The translations under genes were made by a program, and so were the position numbers. A stretch of DNA of 29,468 nucleotides from Oscillospiraceae bacterium (GTDB lineage Bacteria > Bacillota > Clostridia > Oscillospirales > Ruminococcaceae). The notes below the pieces were generated by a model. The model had not been told where the DNA came from. It worked only from the letters and a program-made list of their open reading frames with translations, and made no database searches. The stretch is taken from the NCBI GenBank assembly GCA_009776345.1, contig WRLS01000004.1, positions 1 to 29,468 on the forward strand, written 5' to 3'. This document shows, piece after piece, positions 8,105-16,421 of this stretch (positions are counted from its first letter, which is position 1; each line of letters opens with the position of its first letter).

Positions 8105-8132
8105 TTGATTTTGCTTTTATTACTGATATAAT
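8105..8132 (+). promoter_or_regulatory. Promoter of the dcw cluster (PmraZ)
   Basis: TTGATT at 8105-8110 and TATAAT at 8127-8132 are separated by 16 bases, giving a strong sigma-A-type promoter 67 bases upstream of mraZ. It is the only clear promoter noticed before the long run of division and wall genes. Confidence 0.8.
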
Positions 8133-8141
8133 AATAAATAC

Positions 8142-8167
8142 GTGGAGAATTGAGGGGAAAAGTGGTT
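8142..8167 (+). promoter_or_regulatory. Probable MraZ operator: three repeats at 10-bp pitch
   Basis: GTGGAG (8142), GAGGGG (8152) and GTGGTT (8162) start exactly 10 bases apart just downstream of the -10 box. MraZ in E. coli and Mollicutes is known to bind three such GTGG/TGGG-type direct repeats with a 10-base period near its own promoter. That MraZ from this gene binds here is inferred. Confidence 0.6.
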
Positions 8168-8198
8168 TTTTGTCCCTGAATTTTAAGGAGGTGGGGAA

Positions 8199-8618
8199 AT
8201 GCTGATAGGCGAGTATACCCATGCCCTGGACGCGAAGGGCCGTGTCAACTTCCCCGTAAAACTCCGGGAGGCGCTTGGGGGGCGTTTTTATATCACCAAA
8301 GGGCTTGACAACTGCCTTTTTGTCTACGGTGAGGATGAGTGGGAGGCACTGGCTGCACACGTGCGTAAGCTTCCGTTCGCAAAGGCAAAGGATGTCCAGC
8401 GTTTTTTCTTCGGCAGTGCCGGTGAAGCCGAGCCGGACAAGCAGGGGCGTGTCGGAATCCCGCAGAGCCTGCGTATCCACGCGGGGCTGGACAGGGAAGT
8501 TGTGATTGTCGGCGCGATGGTGCGCGCGGAAATTTGGGACAAACAGCGCTGGCAGGAGCGGCTGGACGGAATGTCCGCCGATTCTATCGAAGCCATCATC
8601 GACGATGTGGGCTTTTAG
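8199..8618 (+). CDS. mraZ: Transcriptional regulator / division cluster protein MraZ
   Basis: This 139-residue protein carries two AbrB-like swapped-hairpin halves, each with the MraZ DxxxR signature: DAKGR at residues 11-15 and DKQGR near 87. MraZ forms ring oligomers that bind repeats upstream of the dcw cluster and usually repress it. ATG 8199 follows a strong AAGGAGGTG at 8185-8193. It is the first gene of the cluster, 3 bases before rsmH, and repeats matching its known operator type lie just upstream, so autoregulation is likely. Confidence 0.97.
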   Translation: MLIGEYTHALDAKGRVNFPVKLREALGGRFYITKGLDNCLFVYGEDEWEALAAHVRKLPFAKAKDVQRFFFGSAGEAEPDKQGRVGIPQSLRIHAGLDREVVIVGAMVRAEIWDKQRWQERLDGMSADSIEAIIDDVGF

Positions 8619-8621
8619 GCC

Positions 8622-9548
8622 ATGGGGTACAATCACACACCCATCCTGTTAAGGGAATGTATAGATGCGCTTGCGGTGCGCCCGGACGGCATATATGTTG
8701 ACGGGACCGCCGGCGGCGGCGGACACTCCGCGGAGATTGCGCGGCTGCTCACAACAGGCAGGCTGATTGCGATAGACAAGGACCCGTCAGCGGTAGAAGC
8801 CGCCGGTAAAAGGCTTGCGCCTTTTCCGTGCGCGGCGGTTGTACGGGGAGATTTTCGGGACATACCGGAAATTCTGGACAGTTTTAAAATCCCGTTTGCC
8901 GATGGGGTACTGCTGGATTTAGGCGTATCGTCACACCAGCTCGACGATGCGGCGCGCGGGTTTTCCTACCACCAAGACGCGCCACTCGATATGCGTATGG
9001 GCGGTGAGGGGATAAGCGCCCGCGATGTTGTAAACACCTACAGCGCACAGGACCTCGCACGTATTTTGAGAAACTACGGCGAGGAGCGGTTCGCAAAGCG
9101 TATCGCAAACGCGGTTATCCGCGAAAGGGAGAAATCCCCGATTGAAACTACGGCACAGCTCGCGGAGCTGATAAAATCCGCAATACCCGCCGCGGCAAGG
9201 CGTGAAGGCGGGCATCCCGCCAAACGCAGCTTCCAGGCGATACGCATTGAGGTCAACGGCGAGCTTGACAGCCTTTCGGGCTTCATGGACACAGCGCTTG
9301 CGGCTTTATCGCCTAAAGGGCGCCTCGCGGTTATCACATTCCACTCACTGGAGGACAGGATTGTGAGCCGTCATTTCGCACAGTGGCGCAAGGGCTGTGA
9401 CTGCCCGCCCCATTTCCCCGTATGCGTATGCGGAAAACAGCCAAAGGTAAAAATCATATCGCGTAAACCGGTTACACCGTCGCAACAGGAGATTGAGCAA
9501 AACAACCGCAGCAGGAGCGCAAAGCTCAGGGTTGCGGAAAAAATATAG
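8622..9548 (+). CDS. rsmH: 16S rRNA (cytosine(1402)-N4)-methyltransferase RsmH
   Basis: This 308-residue SAM-dependent enzyme methylates N4 of C1402 in 16S rRNA at the ribosomal P site. The N-terminus NHTPILLRECIDAL and the SAM-binding DGTAGGGGHSAEI match RsmH. DKDPSAV, LLDLGVSSHQLDDAARGFSY and the C-terminal ITFHSLEDRIVSRHF follow. The start ATG 8622 is only 3 bases after mraZ and has a weak ribosome site, so translation is probably coupled. Position second in the dcw cluster is standard (older name mraW). Confidence 0.97.
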   Translation: MGYNHTPILLRECIDALAVRPDGIYVDGTAGGGGHSAEIARLLTTGRLIAIDKDPSAVEAAGKRLAPFPCAAVVRGDFRDIPEILDSFKIPFADGVLLDLGVSSHQLDDAARGFSYHQDAPLDMRMGGEGISARDVVNTYSAQDLARILRNYGEERFAKRIANAVIREREKSPIETTAQLAELIKSAIPAAARREGGHPAKRSFQAIRIEVNGELDSLSGFMDTALAALSPKGRLAVITFHSLEDRIVSRHFAQWRKGCDCPPHFPVCVCGKQPKVKIISRKPVTPSQQEIEQNNRSRSAKLRVAEKI

Positions 9549-9568
9549 AGCTATAGGGGGAAACTGCC

Positions 9569-10066
9569 ATGCAATACGCACAGAACACATCATCGGCATA
9601 CGATCTTTCGGCATTTGAGGAAAGGCGGCGCGCCGAAAAGCCTTCTGTCAAGATGGTAAAGACGTCCCGCCGACGGCAGTTCCTGGCGACCTTGGTTACG
9701 CCCAAGAGCTTTTTTATGTACGCGGCGATAGTGATGACTGTGTGCTTCATTGTGTACAATAACGCGAAGCTGTCCGAACTTAATATTGAAATAAGCCAAT
9801 ATCAAAAAGAGCTGCGGGAACTGCACAGCAATTATGTCAAAATGGAAAGCCAGGCGGGTTCATCCATGTCGCCGAGGACGATCGCGCATACAGCAGAAAA
9901 CACATTGGGGCTGGAGCGCATAGACAAGCACCGGGCGCATTATATCTATCTTTTCCGGGAGGACAGGATAGAGCTGGCGGATGAATCCAAAATGCCCGCC
10001 GACGGTATCACACAGCGCATAGCCGCCGCCGTCAGCGCCGCGAAGGAATATCTGTCCGCGCGGTGA
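9569..10066 (+). CDS. ftsL: FtsL-like septum protein
   Basis: This 165-residue bitopic membrane protein has a basic cytoplasmic N-terminus (RRR at 34-36), one transmembrane segment at about 47-63 and a probable coiled coil at about 66-95, then a short extracytoplasmic tail. FtsL pairs with DivIC/FtsB and activates FtsW and its PBP during septation. Sequence conservation in this family is low, so the call rests on topology, size and the position between rsmH and the class B PBP. RBS TAGGGGG precedes ATG 9569. The C-terminal tail after the coiled coil is rather long for FtsL. Confidence 0.82.
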   Translation: MQYAQNTSSAYDLSAFEERRRAEKPSVKMVKTSRRRQFLATLVTPKSFFMYAAIVMTVCFIVYNNAKLSELNIEISQYQKELRELHSNYVKMESQAGSSMSPRTIAHTAENTLGLERIDKHRAHYIYLFREDRIELADESKMPADGITQRIAAAVSAAKEYLSAR

Positions 10067-10112
10067 ATATGAATATTGTATAGAAGATAAACGCATCCCC
10101 ACGGAGGGCATA

Positions 10113-12344
10113 ATGACAAGCAATGCCTATACCCATAAAATTACTACAAGCAAAATGCGCGGACGTATGCTGATCATTATGCTCGGCATTTTTACCGTGG
10201 GCTTCGGGCTGCTTATCTACAGGCTCTTCTACCTACAGGTTATCAATGGCGAGGAATACCAGCGCATGGCGCTCCAGCAGCAGACGCGCTCAATTACATT
10301 AGGGGCAAACCGCGGTTCAATCTACGATACGAACGGGAATATTTTAGCCCAAAGCGCGACTGTCTGGAATGTGTGCGTTTCTCCCGCACAGCTCGACATG
10401 GAAAGCTTCGACACGGCTGCCGCCGCTTTGGCGGAGATCCTCGATGTGGAAAAATCCTTTATATTGGAACAGGCGGCGGACCGCGGCTCGTATTACAAAA
10501 GGATCAAACGGCGGATAGAGCGCGAGCTGATGGATCGGGTAGACGAGTACATAATCCAGAACAAGGTCCCCGGCGTTTTTTTTGAGGAGGACACCCGCCG
10601 TTATTATAAATATGGGAGCCTTGCGTCTACACTTCTGGGCTTTACAAATGCCGACAACCAGGGCGCGTATGGCCTTGAAGCGCGCTACGAGAGTATTTTA
10701 GCGGGTACCCCCGGTGTGGAGGTTTCCGCCAAGAACGCGCGCGGGCAGGAGATGAGCCGTATGTTCTCCCAGCGGTACGAGGCGCGGGACGGCAACAGCA
10801 TCGTGCTGACTATAGACGAATCCATCCAGCATTTCTTAGAAAGGCACCTGCACACCGCGGTGGTTGAGCATAACATAAAAGCGCGCGCGTCGGGCATTGT
10901 CATGGACGTAAAGACAGGCGCGGTAATCGCAATGGCGACAAAACCCGATTTTGACCCCAACGACCCGTACACGCTCTCCCCTGCCGATCAAAGCATACTT
11001 GACGAAGGCTTTGAGCCCGGCACCGAGGAATACCAGAAAAAGCGCACGGAGCTTTGGTACGGCCAGTGGCGCAATAAAGCCATCTCCGACCCGTATGAGC
11101 CGGGTTCTGTCTTTAAAATCGTAACGGCGGCGGCGGCGGTGGACAGCCGCAAGGTTTCACTCAACGACCACTTCTATTGCAGCGGCGTGGTGGATGTTTC
11201 CGGCGTGGAAATACACTGCTGGCGGCGTACAGGCCACGGCCAGCAGGATTTCACCACGGGGATGCAAAATTCCTGCAACCCTGTGTTTATCGCGCTGGGC
11301 CAGCGCATGGGCGGGCCGGCGCTGTTTAACTATATGCAAAACTTCGGGCTGCACAGCCGCACCGGCATAGACCTGCCGGGGGAAGCCAACAGTATTTATA
11401 TGCCGCTGAACCTCCTTTCAAAGGAAGGCATGGTAGAGCTGTCGTCCACATCCTTCGGGCAGAGTACAAAGCTCACCCCGATCCAGATGATCACGGCGGC
11501 TTCGGCGGCGGTCAACGGCGGAAAGCTCATGCAGCCGTATTTGCTCAAGCAGGTACTCGACCCCGCGGGAAATGTTTTAAGCACAACACAGCCTGTCATG
11601 CGCCGCCAAGTCATATCGGAGGAGGCTTCCTCGACTGTCCGCGGTCTTGTAGAGGCTGTTGTAGCGGACGGTTCGGGGCGGCATTCCGCGATACCGGGCT
11701 TCCGCATCGGCGGCAAAACGGGGACATCGCAAAAGCTTGACCAGGAAGGCGACGAGCATATTTTGTCCTTTGTCGGGTTTGTCCCCATGGAGGACCCGCA
11801 ATACGCGGTCCTTGTTATGCTCGACGAGCCTTACCTGCCCGGGGAAACCGCATACGGTTCAACAATCGCGGCGCCGGTTGTCGGCGCGATTATAACCGAT
11901 ATGCTCCATTACGCGGGGTACGAGCCGCAGTTTACCGAGCAGCAGCTCGCCGAGCGCGAGGTTTCCGTCCCCGACCTTATGGGCGAAAAACCGCACGAGG
12001 CACAGGCAAAGCTCACCTCGCTGAGCTTACAGACCAGGATAATCGGCATGGGCGGCACGGTAATCCGCCAGATACCGCTCAGCCAAAGCGTCATGCCGAA
12101 GGGCGGCACGGTGTTCCTCTACACCGATGAGGAGGACCTGCGCGATGATATAATCGTCCCTGTCCTTGTGGGCCTGTCGGCAATGGAGGCCAACAGGCTG
12201 CTTACAGACAGCGGGCTGAATGTAAAACTGGAAGGTACAATTTTGGACGGTGTACCGATGGTGGTAACAGAACAATGGCCGCTGCCGGGTACGCAGGCAG
12301 GTACGGGCGATATTGTGGTAATTACCTTACAGCAGGCAGATTAG
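10113..12344 (+). CDS. Class B penicillin-binding protein, SpoVD/PBP2-type transpeptidase with PASTA repeats
   Basis: This 743-residue protein crosslinks peptidoglycan outside the membrane. A cytoplasmic head is followed by a transmembrane anchor at about 18-40 and a dimerisation domain with RGSIYDTNGNILA near 70. The transpeptidase domain has the catalytic S332-V-F-K, S387-C-N and K535-T-G motifs. The C-terminus has two PASTA repeats beginning near VSVPDLMG and VPVLVGLS. ATG 10113 follows GGAGG. It is the only class B PBP in this cluster, so it may be the division enzyme (FtsI/PBP2B) or the sporulation enzyme SpoVD; sequence alone does not decide, and clostridia often carry just one gene here. 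Confidence 0.94.
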   Translation: MTSNAYTHKITTSKMRGRMLIIMLGIFTVGFGLLIYRLFYLQVINGEEYQRMALQQQTRSITLGANRGSIYDTNGNILAQSATVWNVCVSPAQLDMESFDTAAAALAEILDVEKSFILEQAADRGSYYKRIKRRIERELMDRVDEYIIQNKVPGVFFEEDTRRYYKYGSLASTLLGFTNADNQGAYGLEARYESILAGTPGVEVSAKNARGQEMSRMFSQRYEARDGNSIVLTIDESIQHFLERHLHTAVVEHNIKARASGIVMDVKTGAVIAMATKPDFDPNDPYTLSPADQSILDEGFEPGTEEYQKKRTELWYGQWRNKAISDPYEPGSVFKIVTAAAAVDSRKVSLNDHFYCSGVVDVSGVEIHCWRRTGHGQQDFTTGMQNSCNPVFIALGQRMGGPALFNYMQNFGLHSRTGIDLPGEANSIYMPLNLLSKEGMVELSSTSFGQSTKLTPIQMITAASAAVNGGKLMQPYLLKQVLDPAGNVLSTTQPVMRRQVISEEASSTVRGLVEAVVADGSGRHSAIPGFRIGGKTGTSQKLDQEGDEHILSFVGFVPMEDPQYAVLVMLDEPYLPGETAYGSTIAAPVVGAIITDMLHYAGYEPQFTEQQLAEREVSVPDLMGEKPHEAQAKLTSLSLQTRIIGMGGTVIRQIPLSQSVMPKGGTVFLYTDEEDLRDDIIVPVLVGLSAMEANRLLTDSGLNVKLEGTILDGVPMVVTEQWPLPGTQAGTGDIVVITLQQAD

Positions 12345-12363
12345 TATTTAGGAGACCCGGGTT

Positions 12364-13812
12364 ATGACACTTTACAAGCTTCTGGACGGCATAGCTTTTG
12401 AAAGCGGTGCCGCGGATACCGAAATCGGCGCGATCACCTGTGATTCACGGCAGGTGGAGCGCGGCAGCTTATTCTTCTGCCAAAAGGGCGTGAAGCTTGA
12501 CGGGCACGACCACGCCGCAAAAGCTTTGGAGATGGGCGCCGCCGCTGTTGTGGCACAGCGCGACCTCGGGATAAAAAATCAGATTATAGTCCCCGATACG
12601 CGTGAGGCCTGGGGATACGCCTGTGCCAATTACTTCGGCAATCCCGCAAAAAAGCTGAAGCTGATGGGCGTTACGGGGACAAACGGCAAAACAAGCACAA
12701 CCTATATCATGAAGCAGATCCTCGAAGCGGCGGGGAAGAAAACCGGGCTGATCGGCACGATCCAAAACGAAATTTCCGACATGATAATCCCCGCAAAGCA
12801 TACCACGCCCGACCCGTTCCAGCTCCACGCGATGTTCAGCCGTATGCTGGCGGCGGGATGCGAATATGTAGTAATGGAGGTTTCGTCCCACGCGCTGGAC
12901 CAAAAGCGGCTGGCGGGATGTTATTTTACCGCCGCTGTCTTTACAAACCTTACACAGGACCACTTGGATTATCACGGCACGATGGAAAGCTATTACAACG
13001 CGAAAAGGCTGCTGTTCGATATGTGCGGCACCGCGGTAATTAACCTGGACGATGCATACGGCAAAAGGCTTCTCGAAGAAATAAGCTGCCCTGCCCGCAC
13101 GTTTTCCTGCGGGGACGATGCCGCCGCCGACTTCGCCGCAAAAAATATAAGGTTCACCGCGCGGCAGTCCAGCTATGTAACCTTTCACAACAGCATTTTG
13201 CACAAGTCAATCATCCCGATGCCCGGTATGTTCAACGTATCCAACGCGCTTGCCGCAACCGCCGCCTGTGAAGCGGCAGGGATCCCGACAGAAGACATAA
13301 CGAAAAGCTTGCCGGGATGCCGCGGCGTGCCCGGGCGGATGGAGATACTGGAAACCGACACCCCCTACACCGTCATACGGGAATACGCGCACTCCCCGGA
13401 CAGCCTGGAGAAAATGCTCACGGCGGTGAAGGCTTTCGCGCCGGCGCGCGTGGTCGTGCTGTTTGGCTGTGCGGGCAACCGCGACAGGACAAAGCGCCCG
13501 CAAATGGCAGGGGCCGCCGCAAAGCACGCGGATTTCTGCATCCTAACCTCCGACAACCCGCGCGACGAGGACCCGCAGCGTATCATAGACGACGCGCTCC
13601 CCGGGTTCAAGCCCTACCGCACGCCCCATAAAGTCATCGCGGACCGTTACGACGCGATCCGCTGGGCGCTGGAAAACAGCCGCCCGGACGACGTTCTGGT
13701 GCTTGCCGGGAAAGGCCACGAGGATTACCAGGTGCTGGATTACGGCACGATCTTCTTTGACGAGAAGGTGATAGTGGCGGAGCTGTTGGCGAAGATTTAT
13801 GGGGAGAAGTGA
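12364..13812 (+). CDS. murE: UDP-MurNAc-L-Ala-D-Glu:meso-diaminopimelate ligase MurE
   Basis: This 482-residue Mur ligase adds the third residue of the peptidoglycan stem peptide in the cytoplasm, using ATP. The P-loop GTNGKTST is at 105-112, the carbamylated-lysine region follows HTTPDP, and the C-terminal domain has D397-N-P-R, the motif that marks meso-DAP-specific MurE enzymes rather than lysine-specific ones. This agrees with a lysA-like gene that consumes meso-DAP elsewhere in the window. AGGAG before ATG 12364 supports the start. It is 19 bases after the PBP gene and 10 bases before murF. A DYAHTP-type motif reads EYAHSP. Confidence 0.96.
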   Translation: MTLYKLLDGIAFESGAADTEIGAITCDSRQVERGSLFFCQKGVKLDGHDHAAKALEMGAAAVVAQRDLGIKNQIIVPDTREAWGYACANYFGNPAKKLKLMGVTGTNGKTSTTYIMKQILEAAGKKTGLIGTIQNEISDMIIPAKHTTPDPFQLHAMFSRMLAAGCEYVVMEVSSHALDQKRLAGCYFTAAVFTNLTQDHLDYHGTMESYYNAKRLLFDMCGTAVINLDDAYGKRLLEEISCPARTFSCGDDAAADFAAKNIRFTARQSSYVTFHNSILHKSIIPMPGMFNVSNALAATAACEAAGIPTEDITKSLPGCRGVPGRMEILETDTPYTVIREYAHSPDSLEKMLTAVKAFAPARVVVLFGCAGNRDRTKRPQMAGAAAKHADFCILTSDNPRDEDPQRIIDDALPGFKPYRTPHKVIADRYDAIRWALENSRPDDVLVLAGKGHEDYQVLDYGTIFFDEKVIVAELLAKIYGEK

Positions 13813-13822
13813 AGGTGCCAAT

Positions 13823-15187
13823 ATGAACCTCTCCTACCACGACATAGCCCGCGCGGTTGGCGCGGCGTATAACGGCACGGAGGGCACGGCTTCCCGTATT
13901 TCCACCGATTCGCGGGACATAACGCCGGGCTGTGTGTTTATCGCGCTGGAGGGCGAGCGCTTTGACGGGCATGACTACGCCGCAAAAGCGCTTGAGCTGG
14001 GCGCGGCGCTCGCCGTTGTTTCAAAACCCGTAAACGCCCCGCCGGAGCGGCTCATTTGCGTCCCGGACACCCGCTGCGCCTTGCTTGATATCGCGCATCT
14101 GCATCGGATGGGACTGGACGTTAAAGTAGTCGGGATTACAGGCAGCGTCGGCAAAACTACAACGAAGGAATTTACCGCCTGTGTGCTGGAAGCCGGTTTC
14201 AACACGCTGAAAACTGAGCAGAATTTAAATAATGAGGTCGGGCTTTCCCATACGCTTTTCCGCCTGGATTCAATGCATAGGGCGGCTGTGCTGGAAATCG
14301 CGATGGACGGCCCCGGGCAGATCGCGCCGCTGAGCCGCGCCGCCGCGCCGCATATCGCAGTCGTGACAAAAATCGGCGTGACGCATCTTGAAAAAATGGG
14401 GACGCGGGAAAACATCCGCGATGAAAAGCTTTCGATCCGCGCGGGGCTGGCGGACGGCGGTGTTTTGATCCTAAACGGCGACGACCCGCTCCTGCGCGGT
14501 TTTAAGGACGCGCGGCTTAAAATCATCACCTATGGGCTTGAAAACGAAAGCTGTGATGTATACGGCACGGGGCTTCATGAAGCTTCATCCGGCACAGCGT
14601 TCCGGATTCATTATCGTGGTGGGATTTATGACGCGCACATCCCCGCTTTGGGGGGGCATAACGCTTCAAACGCGCTTGCGGCTTTCGCGGCGGGGGTTTC
14701 GGCGGGTATCAGCCCGCAAAACGCCGCCCGCGCACTGGGCGCCTATTCACCCGCCGGGATGCGCCAGCGCCGCCGTGAACACGCGGGTTTTACCGTTATA
14801 GAGGACTGCTACAACGCCGGTCCCGATTCTATGGAGGCCGCGCTGAAAACACTGGCGGGTATGCGGTGCCGAGGCGCGGGGAAAAAGATCGCGGTGCTTT
14901 CCGATATGCTTGAGCTTGGCCCGGACGAAGAAAAATTCCACGCGGACATCGGCGTACTGGCGGCAAAGCTCGGCATTGACTATCTGCTGTGTACGGGGAA
15001 ATTATCGGCGGCATATGCCGAAGGCGCAAAAAAAGCCGGGATGAAAAACGCGCTTCACTTTTCCGAAAAGGATGAGCTGTTCGGTTATCTGAAAGGCATC
15101 CTAAACACGGGCAGTATCGTATGGTTTAAAGCCAGCCGCGGCATGAAGCTGGAAACCGTGATGGAAAGATTGTATAACGAGATTTAA
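13823..15187 (+). CDS. murF: UDP-MurNAc-tripeptide:D-Ala-D-Ala ligase MurF
   Basis: This 454-residue Mur ligase adds D-Ala-D-Ala to complete the pentapeptide precursor. The N-terminal substrate domain has ISTDSRDITPGCVFIAL, the P-loop ITGSVGKTTTKEF is at 105-117, and the middle domain has NNEVGLSHTLF and AVLEIAMDGPGQI. The start is placed at ATG 13823 because AAGGTG lies 5-6 bases upstream; an in-frame ATG at 13799 would overlap murE and lacks a site. It sits between murE and mraY with short gaps, so all three are probably co-transcribed. Confidence 0.95.
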   Translation: MNLSYHDIARAVGAAYNGTEGTASRISTDSRDITPGCVFIALEGERFDGHDYAAKALELGAALAVVSKPVNAPPERLICVPDTRCALLDIAHLHRMGLDVKVVGITGSVGKTTTKEFTACVLEAGFNTLKTEQNLNNEVGLSHTLFRLDSMHRAAVLEIAMDGPGQIAPLSRAAAPHIAVVTKIGVTHLEKMGTRENIRDEKLSIRAGLADGGVLILNGDDPLLRGFKDARLKIITYGLENESCDVYGTGLHEASSGTAFRIHYRGGIYDAHIPALGGHNASNALAAFAAGVSAGISPQNAARALGAYSPAGMRQRRREHAGFTVIEDCYNAGPDSMEAALKTLAGMRCRGAGKKIAVLSDMLELGPDEEKFHADIGVLAAKLGIDYLLCTGKLSAAYAEGAKKAGMKNALHFSEKDELFGYLKGILNTGSIVWFKASRGMKLETVMERLYNEI

Positions 15188-15202
15188 ATATAGAAAGGGC
15201 GG

Positions 15203-16228
15203 ATGGTTGCAATGGCGGATATGCCTATGGTTGCTTCGGCTGTGATCGGCTTTGGGATAACGGCGGTACTCGGTATCTGGCTGGTGCCGCTGCTGCGCAA
15301 GCTCAAATACGGGCAGACGATTTTAGATATCGGCCCGTCATGGCATAAACATAAGCAGGGCATCCCGACAATGGGCGGGATTATGCTCGTTGGCGGAATT
15401 GCGGCGGGGATAATAGCCGGGCTGGCAATCATCGAAGGGTCGGACACGCCGCTTTCGCAGGTTGACCTCATGCGTGTGGTTATGGGGATATTGATGGCGG
15501 CGGCATTCGGGCTGATCGGCTTCACGGACGATTATATCAAGGTCGCGAAAAAGCGCAACCTCGGGCTTACCGCAAGGCAGAAGCTTATGGGTATGTTCGT
15601 GGTGGCGGGGCTGTATTTGCTGGGGCTTTATGTCGCGGGGGATACTTCTACAATCGTGTTTGTGCCTTTTCTCGGTCAGTGGGATTTTGGGCTGTTTTAT
15701 TATCCCGCCGCGATGCTCGGGATCGTGTTTATGGTCAATGTGGTAAACTTTAATGACGGTGTAGACGGGCTTTGCTCGTCCGTGACATTCGTGGTCTGCA
15801 TGGGGGTCATGGCGCTTTCCGCGCTCCTGCATTTTTCGGGGATGAGTATGTTTGCGGCGGCTGTTGCGGGCGGGTGCCTGGGGTTCCTTGTATGGAATTA
15901 CAACCCCGCGAAAATTTTCATGGGGGACACGGGCTCGTTCTTTTTGGGCGGCTGTGTGGTCGCAATGGGCTTTGGCCTGGGGCTTCCGGTATACCTGGGA
16001 TTATTGGGCATAATATACATTATTGAAGGCGTAAGCGTGATGATCCAAATGATGTATTTTAAAGCGACGCGCCGCCTGACAGGCACGCCGAAGCGATTAT
16101 TTAAGATGACGCCGATCCATCATCATTATGAGATGCTGGGCTGGAGCGAGGGCAAGATCGTCGCTGTGTTTTCGGCCGTGCAGCTTTTGTTCTGCGGGCT
16201 GGCGGTTTATGCAGCTATGAGGCTCTGA
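15203..16228 (+). CDS. mraY: Phospho-MurNAc-pentapeptide transferase MraY
   Basis: This 341-residue polytopic membrane enzyme moves phospho-MurNAc-pentapeptide onto undecaprenyl phosphate to make lipid I. It has about ten hydrophobic segments. Conserved motifs are HKQGIPTMGG, FTDDYIKVAKKRN with D109-D110, NFNDGVDGL with D185 and D188, and the C-terminal MTPIHHHYEMLGWSE. Two starts are possible: ATG 15203, only 3 bases after GAAAGGG, or ATG 15212, about 12 bases after it. The stop codon at 16226-16228 is also the start of a hairpin. Unlike most clusters, murD does not follow. Confidence 0.96.
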   Translation: MVAMADMPMVASAVIGFGITAVLGIWLVPLLRKLKYGQTILDIGPSWHKHKQGIPTMGGIMLVGGIAAGIIAGLAIIEGSDTPLSQVDLMRVVMGILMAAAFGLIGFTDDYIKVAKKRNLGLTARQKLMGMFVVAGLYLLGLYVAGDTSTIVFVPFLGQWDFGLFYYPAAMLGIVFMVNVVNFNDGVDGLCSSVTFVVCMGVMALSALLHFSGMSMFAAAVAGGCLGFLVWNYNPAKIFMGDTGSFFLGGCVVAMGFGLGLPVYLGLLGIIYIIEGVSVMIQMMYFKATRRLTGTPKRLFKMTPIHHHYEMLGWSEGKIVAVFSAVQLLFCGLAVYAAMRL

Positions 16229-16421
16229 GTGATGACTTTGTCATCACTCCTTATGGGGGGTATCCAATACCCCCCATATTCCCCCCGGTTCCGCGCCCGT
16301 TGCGCGGGTTAAGGAAACCTTCGGCGAAATGAATTCGCCTTCGGGGAATTACGAACACCGTAATTTTTTGCTTTGTCTACACTCTGAGGCTCTAATCAAG
16401 GAAAGATAAGGGGGCGGCGTT
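16227..16421. repeat. Hairpin cluster between mraY and ftsW
   Basis: The 193-base gap holds no gene but at least four hairpins: GAGTGATGAC/GTCATCACTC at 16227-16249, a perfect 12-base stem TATGGGGGGTAT/ATACCCCCCATA at 16252-16278, GGCGAA/TTCGCC at 16323-16339, and AATTACG/CGTAATT at 16347-16365 followed by T6 in 16364-16369. The last could be a weak attenuator-like terminator. murD occupies this place in many related clusters. Confidence 0.65.

Noticed and set aside
7974..8636. 220-codon open frame on the - strand across mraZ
   Set aside because: It is antisense to a clear mraZ gene with a promoter and ribosome site, has no recognisable domain, and is a result of high-GC codon use.
16227..16370. 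Possible CRISPR or tandem repeat array between mraY and ftsW
   Set aside because: The hairpins differ from each other in sequence and spacing; there is no repeated unit and no cas gene in the window.
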